Assembly: GCA_945614335.1 (NCBI GenBank)
Contig: CALZAP010000018.1
Coordinates: forward strand, 1-11,448
Length of the DNA stretch: 11,448 nucleotides
Source of the DNA: an uncultured Prevotella sp.
GTDB lineage: Bacteria; Bacteroidota; Bacteroidia; Bacteroidales; Bacteroidaceae
Reading direction: 5' to 3'
Position numbers and translations under genes: made by a program. Shown one piece after another: positions 1 through 6,992 of the stretch (position 1 is the first letter of the stretch; each line of letters opens with the position of its first letter). The notes under the pieces were generated by a model, which was given only the letters and a program-made list of their open reading frames with translations, searched no databases and was not told the DNA's origin.

Positions 1-110
1 TTGAAAAACTTCCTGATGATGCAAGATTCATATCATCTTCTTTCATGGGCTATGGTCTTTATAAAGACTTTATTCATTCTAAAAAAGATTTAAATTTTCC
101 AAAACAATGA
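1..110 (+). CDS. C-terminal end of an unrecognised protein (partial, runs off the left edge)
   Basis: An open frame enters from the left edge and ends at TGA 108-110, giving about 35 residues that finish ...HSKKDLNFPKQ. Its stop overlaps the start codon of the next gene as ATGA, which argues that this is the true frame of an upstream operon member and that the two are translationally coupled. The fragment is too short to recognise; it has phenylalanine- and lysine-rich stretches but no motif I can name. It is inferred to be the first visible gene of a four-gene plus-strand operon. Confidence 0.6.
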   Translation, partial: EKLPDDARFISSSFMGYGLYKDFIHSKKDLNFPKQ

Positions 111-1357
111 ATATCACGATTCACCGTGGTACTGACCAAATAGGCGGCTGTGTCACAGAATATGAACATGAAGGATGGAAGTTGTTCGTAGATTACGGAG
201 AACAACTTCCTGGTGCTCCGAAGTCTAAACCTTTAGAAATAGAGGGATTGACAAAAGGCGACCTCACAAAGAGTGCGCTGCTCATCACCCACTATCACGG
301 AGACCATATAGGCTGCATCAAGGAATTGCCCAAGGAACTTGCTATATATATAGGTGAACTCGGAAGAGACATTCAACTGGCTCTTTCGAATCATCTGTCT
401 TATGTGGATGAAGACCAGAATATGATTATTGAGAGACTGAAAGCAGCAAAAGTCTTTAGTCCAGGCCGTCTATTTGCAATTGGTCCATTCAAGGTTATGC
501 CTGTTACCATAGATCATTCTGCCTTTGATGCCTATGCGTTCAAGATAGAAGCTGACGGTGTAAGCGTATTCCATACAGGTGATTTCCGTACTCATGGTTT
601 TAGGAGTGGGAAATTGGAGGTAATGCTTGAAAAATATGTAGGAAAAGTGGATTATGTTGTCTGTGAGGGAACCAACGTGGAGCGTTCCAATTCGACATCG
701 CAAAGTGAAAAAGAACTTAAGAAGCATTTAGAAGAAGAACTAAACCAGAAAATTGGACATATCGTATATCTCTCATCTACCAATATCGACCGTTTGTTTT
801 CATTATACCATGCGGCTTTAAGTGCCGGCATGCCTTTCTTTGTAGATGCCTATCAGAAGAAGATTATGGACATCGTGGCAAAAAGCGATTCATTGTGGAG
901 CAAATCCGACTTATATCAATATGGTAAATACGAGCCATTGACTCTTTTCAGAAACGGAGATCATTTCACCTTCAACGACAAGTTTGTCGAGACCATCAAG
1001 GAAAGAGGCTATGTACTGATAGCGCGTGCCAACCAAAGTTTTGACAAACTCATTGCCGAGCTTCCCGGCAAGAAGAAGATATATCTTTCCATGTGGAAAG
1101 GGTATGTTGACAAGAATCAGGAAGCCTATAATGAGGCATTGGCAAAGTCTGTAGGTAGTAAGTATGTGTATCTGCACACCAGTGGACATTGTGACATGAA
1201 GAGCCTGCGTGAGTTCTTCCGTCATCTTCAGCCAAAGGCCATTATTCCCATTCACACGGACAAACCCGATTTGTTTGTAAAGCAATTTAGCGATGAATGG
1301 CAAGTCATAAGGCTTCATGATGGCCAGTCTATACAAATGCCAATATCTGGACAATAA
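107..1357 (+). CDS. RNase J-like (beta-CASP type) metallo-beta-lactamase-fold hydrolase
   Basis: A 416-residue protein with the zinc-site motifs of the metallo-beta-lactamase fold: THYHGDH at 61-67 (HxHxDH), DHS with H137, and HTGDF with D159. The segment from about 190 to 355, with VYLSSTN near 220-226 and a following helix, resembles the inserted beta-CASP domain of RNase J and CPSF-like nucleases. The closing motifs SGH (359-361) and IPIHTD (H383) match beta-CASP motifs B and C. Family knowledge suggests a zinc-dependent RNase or another phosphodiesterase acting in the cytoplasm. It lacks the C-terminal domain of full RNase J (about 550 residues), so it is a short, divergent member and probably not the housekeeping RNase J. 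Its start overlaps the upstream stop by ATGA, and the next gene begins 2 bp after its stop. The substrate cannot be read from the sequence. Confidence 0.85.
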   Translation: MNITIHRGTDQIGGCVTEYEHEGWKLFVDYGEQLPGAPKSKPLEIEGLTKGDLTKSALLITHYHGDHIGCIKELPKELAIYIGELGRDIQLALSNHLSYVDEDQNMIIERLKAAKVFSPGRLFAIGPFKVMPVTIDHSAFDAYAFKIEADGVSVFHTGDFRTHGFRSGKLEVMLEKYVGKVDYVVCEGTNVERSNSTSQSEKELKKHLEEELNQKIGHIVYLSSTNIDRLFSLYHAALSAGMPFFVDAYQKKIMDIVAKSDSLWSKSDLYQYGKYEPLTLFRNGDHFTFNDKFVETIKERGYVLIARANQSFDKLIAELPGKKKIYLSMWKGYVDKNQEAYNEALAKSVGSKYVYLHTSGHCDMKSLREFFRHLQPKAIIPIHTDKPDLFVKQFSDEWQVIRLHDGQSIQMPISGQ

Positions 1358-1359
1358 AG

Positions 1360-1959
1360 ATGAAAATCCTACATCTGTCAGACACTCATGGACTGCATCG
1401 TCAGATACATAACTTACCAGAGGCTGATGTCATCGTTCATAGCGGTGACATTAGCAATAATGGTGAGGAGAGCGAGGTGCTTGACTTCCTGAATTGGTAT
1501 ATAGATTTGCCATACAAGCATAAGTTGTTCGTAACAGGCAACCATGATCTCTGCTTATGGGAGGCTGTGGATATAGAAGACTTGCCTGAGAATGTTCATT
1601 TTCTGCAAGATAGAGAATGCGTAATCGACGGTGTGAAATTCTACGGCTTGGCATACGATCATACAGAGAGCATGATACCTGATGATGTAGATGTACTTAT
1701 TACCCATGAACCTCCAGTAATGATACTCGATGAATCAGACTGTACACATTGGGGTAATGCCCTGTTGAGGGCAAGAGTATTTCAGGTGAAACCCAAACTT
1801 CACTTATTTGGACATGTCCACAAGGCCAATGGCACGACAACGGCAAATGGAATAATATTCTCAAATGCCGCCATGTTCAATCATCATTGCTTTCACACAT
1901 TTGAACTAATTGAGGCCGACAGTATTGACCATGACAGTTATGAAATTGTAAAGAATTAG
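1360..1959 (+). CDS. Calcineurin-like metallophosphoesterase
   Basis: A 199-residue class of binuclear-metal phosphoesterase. The metal and catalytic motifs appear in the usual order: DTH at 8-10, SGD at 28-30, GNHD at 60-63, THEPP with H116, and GHVH at 151-154. All expected ligands are present, so the enzyme should be active. There is no signal peptide or membrane segment, so it is probably cytoplasmic. Members of this family cleave phosphomonoesters or phosphodiesters, including nucleotides and nucleic acids; the substrate here is unknown. It starts 2 bp after the stop of the beta-CASP-like gene and is followed after 3 bp by the next gene, so the three are almost certainly co-transcribed. 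Pairing of a nuclease-like MBL protein with a phosphoesterase hints at nucleic-acid or nucleotide processing, which is inference. Confidence 0.88.
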   Translation: MKILHLSDTHGLHRQIHNLPEADVIVHSGDISNNGEESEVLDFLNWYIDLPYKHKLFVTGNHDLCLWEAVDIEDLPENVHFLQDRECVIDGVKFYGLAYDHTESMIPDDVDVLITHEPPVMILDESDCTHWGNALLRARVFQVKPKLHLFGHVHKANGTTTANGIIFSNAAMFNHHCFHTFELIEADSIDHDSYEIVKN

Positions 1960-1962
1960 ATT

Positions 1963-2442
1963 ATGAAAGGAAGTAAAAGGCATCATAGGAACAAGAGTCC
2001 AAAGGTCATTAACAAGGGACTCGATTACGAACTCCTGGCCAAGAATGTATTTCTCTTGATGGCGAAAAAGGATGTTATTCTCGCAAATGAGGATATGAGG
2101 AATTGTGTTCTCAATATCAAAAATCATACATATTTGTTGGGCGGAGACCTGAGTTATATGCCATTGAGTGGCTATTTTGAATGGTGGGACAAGGCTATGG
2201 AGGTTATGCGTGTCAACGATGATGGCATGAGGGGCATTGTAATCCAATGGGCTTGCAGTCAGCTGACTGGGGTCAATACCTGTAGTATGGTCTTTGAGAA
2301 TGGTCAGATAGAAGATGTCAGTATAAGGGAGTTCAAATCTAATGTGCACTTATGGTTGAATATAAGGAAACAATTCGACAAGGAATTGGAATATCCGTCC
2401 AAGTTGACTTTGCAAGATGTGATTGACAAACTTCTCGAATAA
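1963..2442 (+). CDS. Unrecognised 159-residue protein, last gene of the MBL/phosphoesterase operon
   Basis: The ORF starts 3 bp after the phosphoesterase stop and ends 21 bp before a hairpin, so it is placed as the last gene of the operon. The first 20 residues are strongly basic (MKGSKRHHRNKSPK), which could contact nucleic acid. The middle is rich in tryptophan and hydrophobic residues (EWWDKAMEVM, IVIQWACSQL, VHLWLNIRKQF), and the C-terminus is a likely helix (LQDVIDKLLE). No catalytic motif, signal peptide or transmembrane segment is visible and I do not recognise a family. Coding status rests on tight spacing, strand and an uninterrupted frame. Confidence 0.75.
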   Translation: MKGSKRHHRNKSPKVINKGLDYELLAKNVFLLMAKKDVILANEDMRNCVLNIKNHTYLLGGDLSYMPLSGYFEWWDKAMEVMRVNDDGMRGIVIQWACSQLTGVNTCSMVFENGQIEDVSIREFKSNVHLWLNIRKQFDKELEYPSKLTLQDVIDKLLE

Positions 2443-2463
2443 TGCCAATAATGTACACTGCAG

Positions 2464-2507
2464 AAAACGGCTAAATCTCATCATTTTTATCACTTTTAGC
2501 CGTTTTT
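2464..2507 (+). terminator. Hairpin 1: likely operon terminator
   Basis: AAAACGGCTAAA (2464-2475) can pair with TTTAGCCGTTTT (2495-2506), a perfect 12-bp stem with a 19-nt loop and one further T after it. It lies 21 bp after the stop of the last operon gene. Because one arm starts with A's and the other ends with T's, it could terminate transcription from either side. The large loop and weak A-T base of the stem make it unlike a textbook terminator. Confidence 0.6.
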
Positions 2508-2517
2508 CTAAATGAGG

Positions 2518-2561
2518 AAAATGGCTAAATCTTATTATTTTTATCACTTTTAGCCATTTTT
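2518..2561 (+). terminator. Hairpin 2: second copy of the terminator-like stem
   Basis: AAAATGGCTAAA (2518-2529) pairs with TTTAGCCATTTT (2549-2560), again 12 bp with a 19-nt loop and a trailing T. The stem is kept intact relative to hairpin 1 by paired changes at 2522 and 2556, which supports a role for the folded form. Confidence 0.6.
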
Positions 2562-2570
2562 CTTACCTAA

Positions 2571-2672
2571 AAGTTTGTCGGTTCGGATTTATTTATCACC
2601 ACCTTCGGAGTCAAACATGGTATTCATTCCGGCATAGTGCAGAATGAGGTGACGATGGACGACTTGTTCTAA
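2571..2672 (+). pseudogene. C-terminal remnant resembling a Bacteroidota ATP-binding (ATPase_2-like) protein
   Basis: Between an in-frame TAA at 2568-2570 and a TAA at 2670-2672 lies a 33-codon frame without a usable start. It reads like a genuine protein tail, ...FITTFGVKHGIHSG...MDDLF. From memory this form (TT[FY]GVK-H/N-..YSG/HSG-IVQ..VT-DDLF) is the usual ending of a large family of ATP-binding proteins abundant in Prevotella and Bacteroides; I cannot verify it here. The fragment begins 7-8 bp after the second hairpin repeat, so the rest of the gene has been lost exactly where the repeats sit. It is probably non-functional. Confidence 0.5.
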
Positions 2673-2739
2673 GCAATACAAAGAACATATCCAAATGTTT
2701 GTGACAGTTTTTACCCATACGCACAAGAATACCATTTTT

Positions 2740-2762
2740 AAAAAGATATTGCATCTTTTTTT
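2740..2762. terminator. Small A/T-flanked hairpin
   Basis: AAAAAGAT (2740-2747) and ATCTTTTT (2753-2760) form an 8-bp stem with a 5-nt loop, followed by two more T's. It lies between the ATPase remnant and the next promoter and could end transcription arriving from the left. It is AT-rich and weak. From 2673 to 2781 I see no gene, and this hairpin is the only structure. Confidence 0.35.
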
Positions 2763-2781
2763 GAAAAAACAGCGTAAAAAC

Positions 2782-2813
2782 GTTGAGTTTTTCGAATAAT
2801 ATGCTTACCTTTG
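2782..2813 (+). promoter_or_regulatory. Bacteroidota-type sigma-70 (SigABfr) promoter of the HEFGH gene
   Basis: TACCTTTG at 2806-2813 is a full match to the -7 element TAnnTTTG of this phylum. GTTG at 2782-2785, 20 bp upstream, matches three of four bases of the -33 element TTTG. Transcription would start near 2820 and leave a leader of about 45 nt before the ATG at 2865. The region just upstream is rich in A/T tracts. Confidence 0.7.
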
Positions 2814-2864
2814 CAGAAGAGCGTTCGTCGGTATGCCCGGTTGGCGTGGTTAAAGTAAATAGAC

Positions 2865-3305
2865 ATGGCACATCCATTAGCAATAAATGAAGAAACCTTC
2901 ACGGGGAAATACGTTGGCACTTTCGAAGGGGTAAAAGTGTTTGAGACCAAGAGACTTGGCAGCATAACGACTCCTAATGCTGACGGATGGTTCCATTATC
3001 GGGCCGCTACCGTTCCTGGACGTGGAATAATAGTAGGTGAAGGTGTGTTCACAAGTGGCAAGAAGGACGGCAGGGCGATGATGCAACATGAATTTGGACA
3101 TATACTTCAGTATCGCAAGTATGGGCCTATAGCGTATTGGCTGTTCATCGCTCCGGCAAGTGTTGTCAATGCTGCATTTTTTACGTCTACTCATTATTCT
3201 TATTGGACAGAGACATGGGCCAACTACCTTGCAAGACAATATTTTGGAGACAGATGGATTGGGGGAAACGATTATCCTATAAAAGCTATCAGTATGCCAT
3301 TTTGA
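2865..3305 (+). CDS. Small HEFGH zinc-metallopeptidase-like protein
   Basis: A 146-residue protein with a gluzincin-type zinc motif HEFGH (75-79) and, about 37 residues later, WTETWANYL, in which E116 is a plausible third ligand. The segment between them (about 88-108, IAYWLFIAPASVVNAAFF) is hydrophobic and could be one membrane-associated helix. The N-terminal 70 residues form a short beta-rich part without a signal peptide. The fold resembles small HExxH proteins of unknown role found in Bacteroidota, so activity is inferred from the motif only. It has its own promoter at 2782-2813. Its last codons (Met-Pro-Phe-stop) are part of a regulatory-looking repeat before clpB, so its 3' end and the clpB control region overlap. 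Confidence 0.8.
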   Translation: MAHPLAINEETFTGKYVGTFEGVKVFETKRLGSITTPNADGWFHYRAATVPGRGIIVGEGVFTSGKKDGRAMMQHEFGHILQYRKYGPIAYWLFIAPASVVNAAFFTSTHYSYWTETWANYLARQYFGDRWIGGNDYPIKAISMPF

Positions 3306-3328
3306 CTGATTGAAATGCCATTTTGACA
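3294..3328 (+). repeat. Two 13-bp repeats/palindromes upstream of clpB
   Basis: ATGCCATTTTGAC occurs exactly at 3294-3306 and 3315-3327, a 21-bp period that puts both on the same face of the helix. Each is a near-palindrome of the form TGCCA-N3-TGAC(A), as expected for a dimeric DNA-binding protein. They sit 15-48 bp before the -24 element of the putative clpB promoter. This suggests activator or repressor operators for heat-shock control. The first copy also encodes the end of the upstream gene. Confidence 0.65.
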
Positions 3329-3341
3329 CATCGGCAAAACA

Positions 3342-3357
3342 TGGCACAAGGGTTGTG
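3342..3357 (+). promoter_or_regulatory. Candidate sigma-54 (-24/-12) promoter of clpB
   Basis: TGGCACAAGGGTTGTG at 3342-3357 matches the sigma-54 consensus TGGCAC-N5-TTGCW, with GG at -24 and TTG at -12 in exact spacing. It deviates at the final C (T here) and the last W (G here). Transcription would begin near 3368, about 36 nt before the clpB ATG. No TAnnTTTG element is visible in 3306-3403, which makes this the best promoter candidate for clpB. The paired palindromes upstream would fit an enhancer-binding protein. Confidence 0.5.
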
Positions 3358-3390
3358 GAAAAAAAGAGCAGAAACGATTAATTAAAAAGA

Positions 3391-3396
3391 AAGGAG
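3391..3396 (+). promoter_or_regulatory. Shine-Dalgarno site of clpB
   Basis: AAGGAG lies 7 nt before the ATG at 3404 and fixes that start. Most other genes in the window have AT-rich leaders with no such site, so clpB appears set for strong initiation. Confidence 0.7.
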
Positions 3397-3403
3397 ATAG
3401 AAC

Positions 3404-6040
3404 ATGACATTCGACAAGTTTACTATCAAAGCACAGGAAACCGTACAAGAGGCGGTGAACCTGGCACAACGCTCGGGACAACAGTCAATAGAACCGGTAC
3501 ACCTGCTGAAAGCCATCATGACCAAGGCAAGAGACGTGGCGGGATTTATCTTCCAGAAACTCGGGGTCAACGCCCAGCAGGTGGAGACTCTCGTGGACTC
3601 GGAAATAGCCCACCTGCCTCGCGTACAAGGCGGACAGCCGTATCTCTCGGGCGACACAAACAGCATCCTGCAACACGCAGAGGAAATGTCGCAGAAGATG
3701 GGAGACCAGTTTGTAAGCGTGGAGCCCATCCTGCTCGCCATTGTCGCCGCATCCACCACAGCAAGCCGCATTCTCAAGGACGCGGGATGCACTGAGAAAG
3801 AGATGCGCAAGGCCATCGACGAACTGAGACAGGGACAGAAAGTGCAGTCGCAGTCGGCCGACGACAACTACCAAAGCCTCGCCAAGTATGCCAAGAACCT
3901 TGTGGAGCAGGCAAGGGCCGGAAAACTCGACCCCGTCATCGGACGCGACGACGAGATAAGAAGGGTGTTGCAGATACTGTCGCGACGCACGAAAAACAAC
4001 CCTATCCTCATTGGCGAACCGGGAACGGGAAAGACCGCCATCGTGGAAGGACTGGCCGAACGTATCGTAAGAGGCGACGTGCCGGAAAACCTCAAGGACA
4101 AGCAGCTCTTCTCGCTCGACATGGGCGCACTCGTGGCCGGAGCGAAATACAAGGGTGAGTTTGAGGAACGACTGAAGGCCGTTATCAACGAGGTGACCAA
4201 GAGCGACGGACGCATCATCCTCTTCATCGACGAGATTCACACTCTTGTCGGAGCAGGAGGAGGCGAGGGCGCCATGGATGCCGCCAACATCCTGAAGCCG
4301 GCACTGGCAAGAGGCGAACTGAGAAGCATCGGCGCCACCACGCTCAACGAATACCAGAAATACTTCGAGAAGGACAAGGCCTTGGAAAGAAGGTTCCAGA
4401 CCGTCATGGTGGACGAACCTGACGAACTCAGCGCCATATCCATTCTAAGAGGCCTGAAGGAAAGATACGAAAACCACCACAAGGTTCGTATACAAGACGA
4501 TGCATGCATCGCGGCGGTGCAGCTTTCTGAAAGATACATCAGCGACCGCTTCCTCCCCGACAAGGCCATCGACCTCATGGACGAGGCGGCTGCTAAACTG
4601 AGGATGGAACGCGACTCCGTGCCGGAAGAACTCGACGAAATCACAAGAAGGCTCAAGCAACTCGAGATCGAACGAGAAGCCATCAGAAACGAGGAACGAA
4701 GGGCCAAGGGCGAGGACTTGGACACGAAGGACAAAGAGTATTCGGCTGACGGAAAACTCGCCCAGCTCGACAAGGACATCGCCGAACTGAAAGACAAGGA
4801 AAAGGAGTTCAGGGCTAAATGGGAAGGCGAAAAAGCCCTTGTAAACCGCATCCAGGACGACAAGCAGCAGATGGAAAACCTTAAGCTCGAAGCGGAAAGG
4901 GCTGAGCGTGAGGGCAACTACGAAAGGGTGGCAGAGATACGATACAGCAAGCTGAAAATGCTGGAAGACGACATCAGAGGCATTCAGCAGCAACTGAAAA
5001 ACGCACAGGGTGCCGACGCCATGGTGCGCGAGGAGGTGACCGCCGACGACATTGCCGAAGTGGTGAGCCGATGGACCGGAATACCAGTGACGCGAATGCT
5101 TCAGAGCGAGCGCGAAAAACTCCTACACCTCGAAGAGGAACTGCACAAGAGGGTGATAGGACAGGAAGAGGCCATACAGGCCGTGAGCGACGCCGTGAGA
5201 CGTAGCCGTGCCGGCCTGCAGGACCCGAAACGTCCGATAGCCTCGTTCATGTTCCTTGGAACAACGGGAGTCGGAAAAACCGAACTGGCAAAGGCCCTTG
5301 CGGAATACCTGTTCAACGACGAGACGATGATGACCCGTATCGACATGAGCGAATACCAGGAGAAGTTCAGTGTGTCGAGACTCATCGGAGCCCCTCCGGG
5401 ATATGTAGGCTACGACGAGGGCGGACAGCTCACCGAGGCAGTAAGGCGCAAGCCGTACTCGGTAGTGTTGTTCGACGAGATTGAGAAGGCTCACCCCGAC
5501 GTGTTCAACATACTGCTGCAGGTGCTCGACGACGGACGTCTGACAGACAACAAGGGGCGTGTCGTAAACTTCAAGAACACCATCATCATCATGACCTCCA
5601 ACCTCGGCAGCCAGATGATCAACGAGGAAATAAGGGTAAGGAATTCATTCGACAAAGAGTTCATTTCAGGACTGAAGAACAAGATTCTTGACATGCTGAA
5701 AAAAACGATACGTCCAGAATTCCTCAACCGTATCGACGAGACCATCATGTTCCTGCCTTTGAGAAAGGACGAGATAGCCGACGTAGTGAGACTGCAGATA
5801 AACGCCGTGAAACGTATGCTGGAGCCTCAGGGATTCGAGCTTGACGTTACCGACAAGGCCATTGAGGTGCTCGCCGAGGAAGGCTACGACCCGGAGTTCG
5901 GTGCCCGCCCTGTAAAACGTGCCATCCAGCGCAGCGTGCTCAACGACTTGTCGAGAAAGATTCTCGCCGAGGAAGTGTCGAGGGAAAAGCCTGTCACGAT
6001 AGATGCCGAAGACGGAAAACTCGTGTTCAGAAACTCCTGA
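3404..6040 (+). CDS. clpB: ClpB, AAA+ protein disaggregase (Hsp104 family)
   Basis: An 878-residue cytoplasmic chaperone that forms hexamers and uses ATP to thread and rescue aggregated proteins together with DnaK/DnaJ. Domains in order: a Clp N-domain (about 1-145); AAA1 with Walker A GEPGTGKT at 204-211, pore-loop KYKG near 248-251, Walker B ILFIDE near 272-277 and arginine finger ALERR near 326-330; a long charged coiled-coil middle domain (about 405-535) that distinguishes ClpB from ClpA; AAA2 with Walker A GTTGVGKT at 619-626, pore-loop GYVG near 666-669 and FDEIEKAHP Walker B near 690-698; and a C-terminal small domain with [11 protein letters not shown]. All key residues are present. 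There is no ClpP-binding loop, as expected. Codons end mostly in G or C, unlike the genes to the left, consistent with high expression. Control probably comes from the palindromes and the -24/-12 element upstream. The 3' end overlaps the convergent primase gene by 14 bp. Confidence 0.98.
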   Translation: MTFDKFTIKAQETVQEAVNLAQRSGQQSIEPVHLLKAIMTKARDVAGFIFQKLGVNAQQVETLVDSEIAHLPRVQGGQPYLSGDTNSILQHAEEMSQKMGDQFVSVEPILLAIVAASTTASRILKDAGCTEKEMRKAIDELRQGQKVQSQSADDNYQSLAKYAKNLVEQARAGKLDPVIGRDDEIRRVLQILSRRTKNNPILIGEPGTGKTAIVEGLAERIVRGDVPENLKDKQLFSLDMGALVAGAKYKGEFEERLKAVINEVTKSDGRIILFIDEIHTLVGAGGGEGAMDAANILKPALARGELRSIGATTLNEYQKYFEKDKALERRFQTVMVDEPDELSAISILRGLKERYENHHKVRIQDDACIAAVQLSERYISDRFLPDKAIDLMDEAAAKLRMERDSVPEELDEITRRLKQLEIEREAIRNEERRAKGEDLDTKDKEYSADGKLAQLDKDIAELKDKEKEFRAKWEGEKALVNRIQDDKQQMENLKLEAERAEREGNYERVAEIRYSKLKMLEDDIRGIQQQLKNAQGADAMVREEVTADDIAEVVSRWTGIPVTRMLQSEREKLLHLEEELHKRVIGQEEAIQAVSDAVRRSRAGLQDPKRPIASFMFLGTTGVGKTELAKALAEYLFNDETMMTRIDMSEYQEKFSVSRLIGAPPGYVGYDEGGQLTEAVRRKPYSVVLFDEIEKAHPDVFNILLQVLDDGRLTDNKGRVVNFKNTIIIMTSNLGSQMINEEIRVRNSFDKEFISGLKNKILDMLKKTIRPEFLNRIDETIMFLPLRKDEIADVVRLQINAVKRMLEPQGFELDVTDKAIEVLAEEGYDPEFGARPVKRAIQRSVLNDLSRKILAEEVSREKPVTIDAEDGKLVFRNS

Positions 6041-6965
6041 CATCCCTTTTCCACACTTCACCGAAATCCTTCACGCCGTCGGGCAGCACATGCCCTCGCA
6101 GTTCCGGGAAATGGCGTTTCAGGGTTTGAAACAGTTCCATTCCAGGGCTGTCGTTGTCGGGAGCCATGTGAAGCGTCACCCCCTTTGGCAGTCCGCCGGT
6201 CAGCAGTCTTATGTCTCCCATGGCAAGGCTGTTGGCCGACGGTATTGCCACAGCCTTCCTTCCGGCCGACATCATCGCCCAGCAGTCCGACGGCCCTTCC
6301 GTTATCCAGAGCTCGTCGCCCTCCTTCAGTGAGGCTATCACCGGTTTGTTATACATCCCCGTCATCGACCTTTTCGGAAACCTGAATCTGGGCTTATTTT
6401 CCTTTCCCAGATACCTTCCTTGCACCGAAAGCAGCTTTCCGTCCACATCCCTGTATGGTATCAGCAGCGACGGAGCGTCGTAAAAAGCCTTTCCCCACCG
6501 CCAGCAAGGCGTGTCCACCGAAACGCTCGACAGTCCGCACCACTCCACCACCCACTTCTCTATCTTCCTCTCTTCAAACAAGAATCTTGCCGCTTCCTCG
6601 TTTATGCTTCTGTCTTTCATCAGCACTTCAAGGTATTCAATGTCCACCACATCCTCATGTCCGTCGTTATAGTCATTTCCCTCATGATGATTGTCCCTCC
6701 CCATGTTCACCTCATTGTTTCCAATCCAGTTTACGGCATCCATAAACCCGATATTATTATACTTCATCACAAGATCTATCACATCTCCCGACTCGCCGCA
6801 TGCAAAGCACTTGTATCTGTTTTTCTTCAGGTTAAAGTGCAAGCTCGGGTGTTTGTCGTCATGAAACGGACAGAGTGCGGCATGTCGCACAATTTTCAAA
6901 CCCAAATTATCGGCCACAGTCTCAATAGGCATGTCCCTTATTTCATTCAAATCAATATTCTTCAT
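6027..6965 (-). CDS. CHC2 zinc-finger / Toprim DNA primase, mobile-element type
   Basis: A 312-residue primase that would make RNA primers for DNA replication. The N-terminal zinc finger has C32-x2-H35 and C53-x2-C56 (CPFH...CFAC), the CHC2 pattern of DnaG. A linker with many acidic and His/Asn residues (85-110) follows. The Toprim part has ITEGPSD with catalytic E223 and MAPDND with D270 and D272. It is half the length of housekeeping DnaG and lacks the C-terminal helicase-binding domain. Short CHC2-Toprim primases of this kind are typical of phages, plasmids and integrated elements. It is the last gene of the minus-strand cassette, 27 bp after the DUF3987-like gene, and its stop lies inside the end of clpB with no room for a terminator. 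Confidence 0.88.
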   Translation of the reverse strand: MKNIDLNEIRDMPIETVADNLGLKIVRHAALCPFHDDKHPSLHFNLKKNRYKCFACGESGDVIDLVMKYNNIGFMDAVNWIGNNEVNMGRDNHHEGNDYNDGHEDVVDIEYLEVLMKDRSINEEAARFLFEERKIEKWVVEWCGLSSVSVDTPCWRWGKAFYDAPSLLIPYRDVDGKLLSVQGRYLGKENKPRFRFPKRSMTGMYNKPVIASLKEGDELWITEGPSDCWAMMSAGRKAVAIPSANSLAMGDIRLLTGGLPKGVTLHMAPDNDSPGMELFQTLKRHFPELRGHVLPDGVKDFGEVWKRDVRSF

Positions 6966-6992
6966 AATTGAAAATTAAAAAACCTTCTCAAC

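Larger units (their letters stand above)
2463..2563. repeat. Two tandem 47-bp repeats with a compensating stem change
   Basis: Copies at 2463-2509 and 2517-2563 are offset by exactly 54 bp and differ at only four positions: 2468/2522 (C/T), 2479/2533 (C/T), 2482/2536 (C/T) and 2502/2556 (G/A). The first and last of these are partners in the stem of each hairpin, so a C-G pair in copy 1 is a T-A pair in copy 2. The other two changes fall in the 5' half of the loop, while the 3' half of the loop (TTTTTATCACT) is identical. They may be duplicated terminators or a small dispersed palindromic element. Confidence 0.85.

Noticed and set aside
3485..4993. Long minus-strand open frames inside clpB (for example 4237-4917, 4445-4993)
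   Set aside because: They are antisense shadows created by the G/C-ending codons of a very well supported clpB; their translations are Ser/Leu-rich and resemble no protein.
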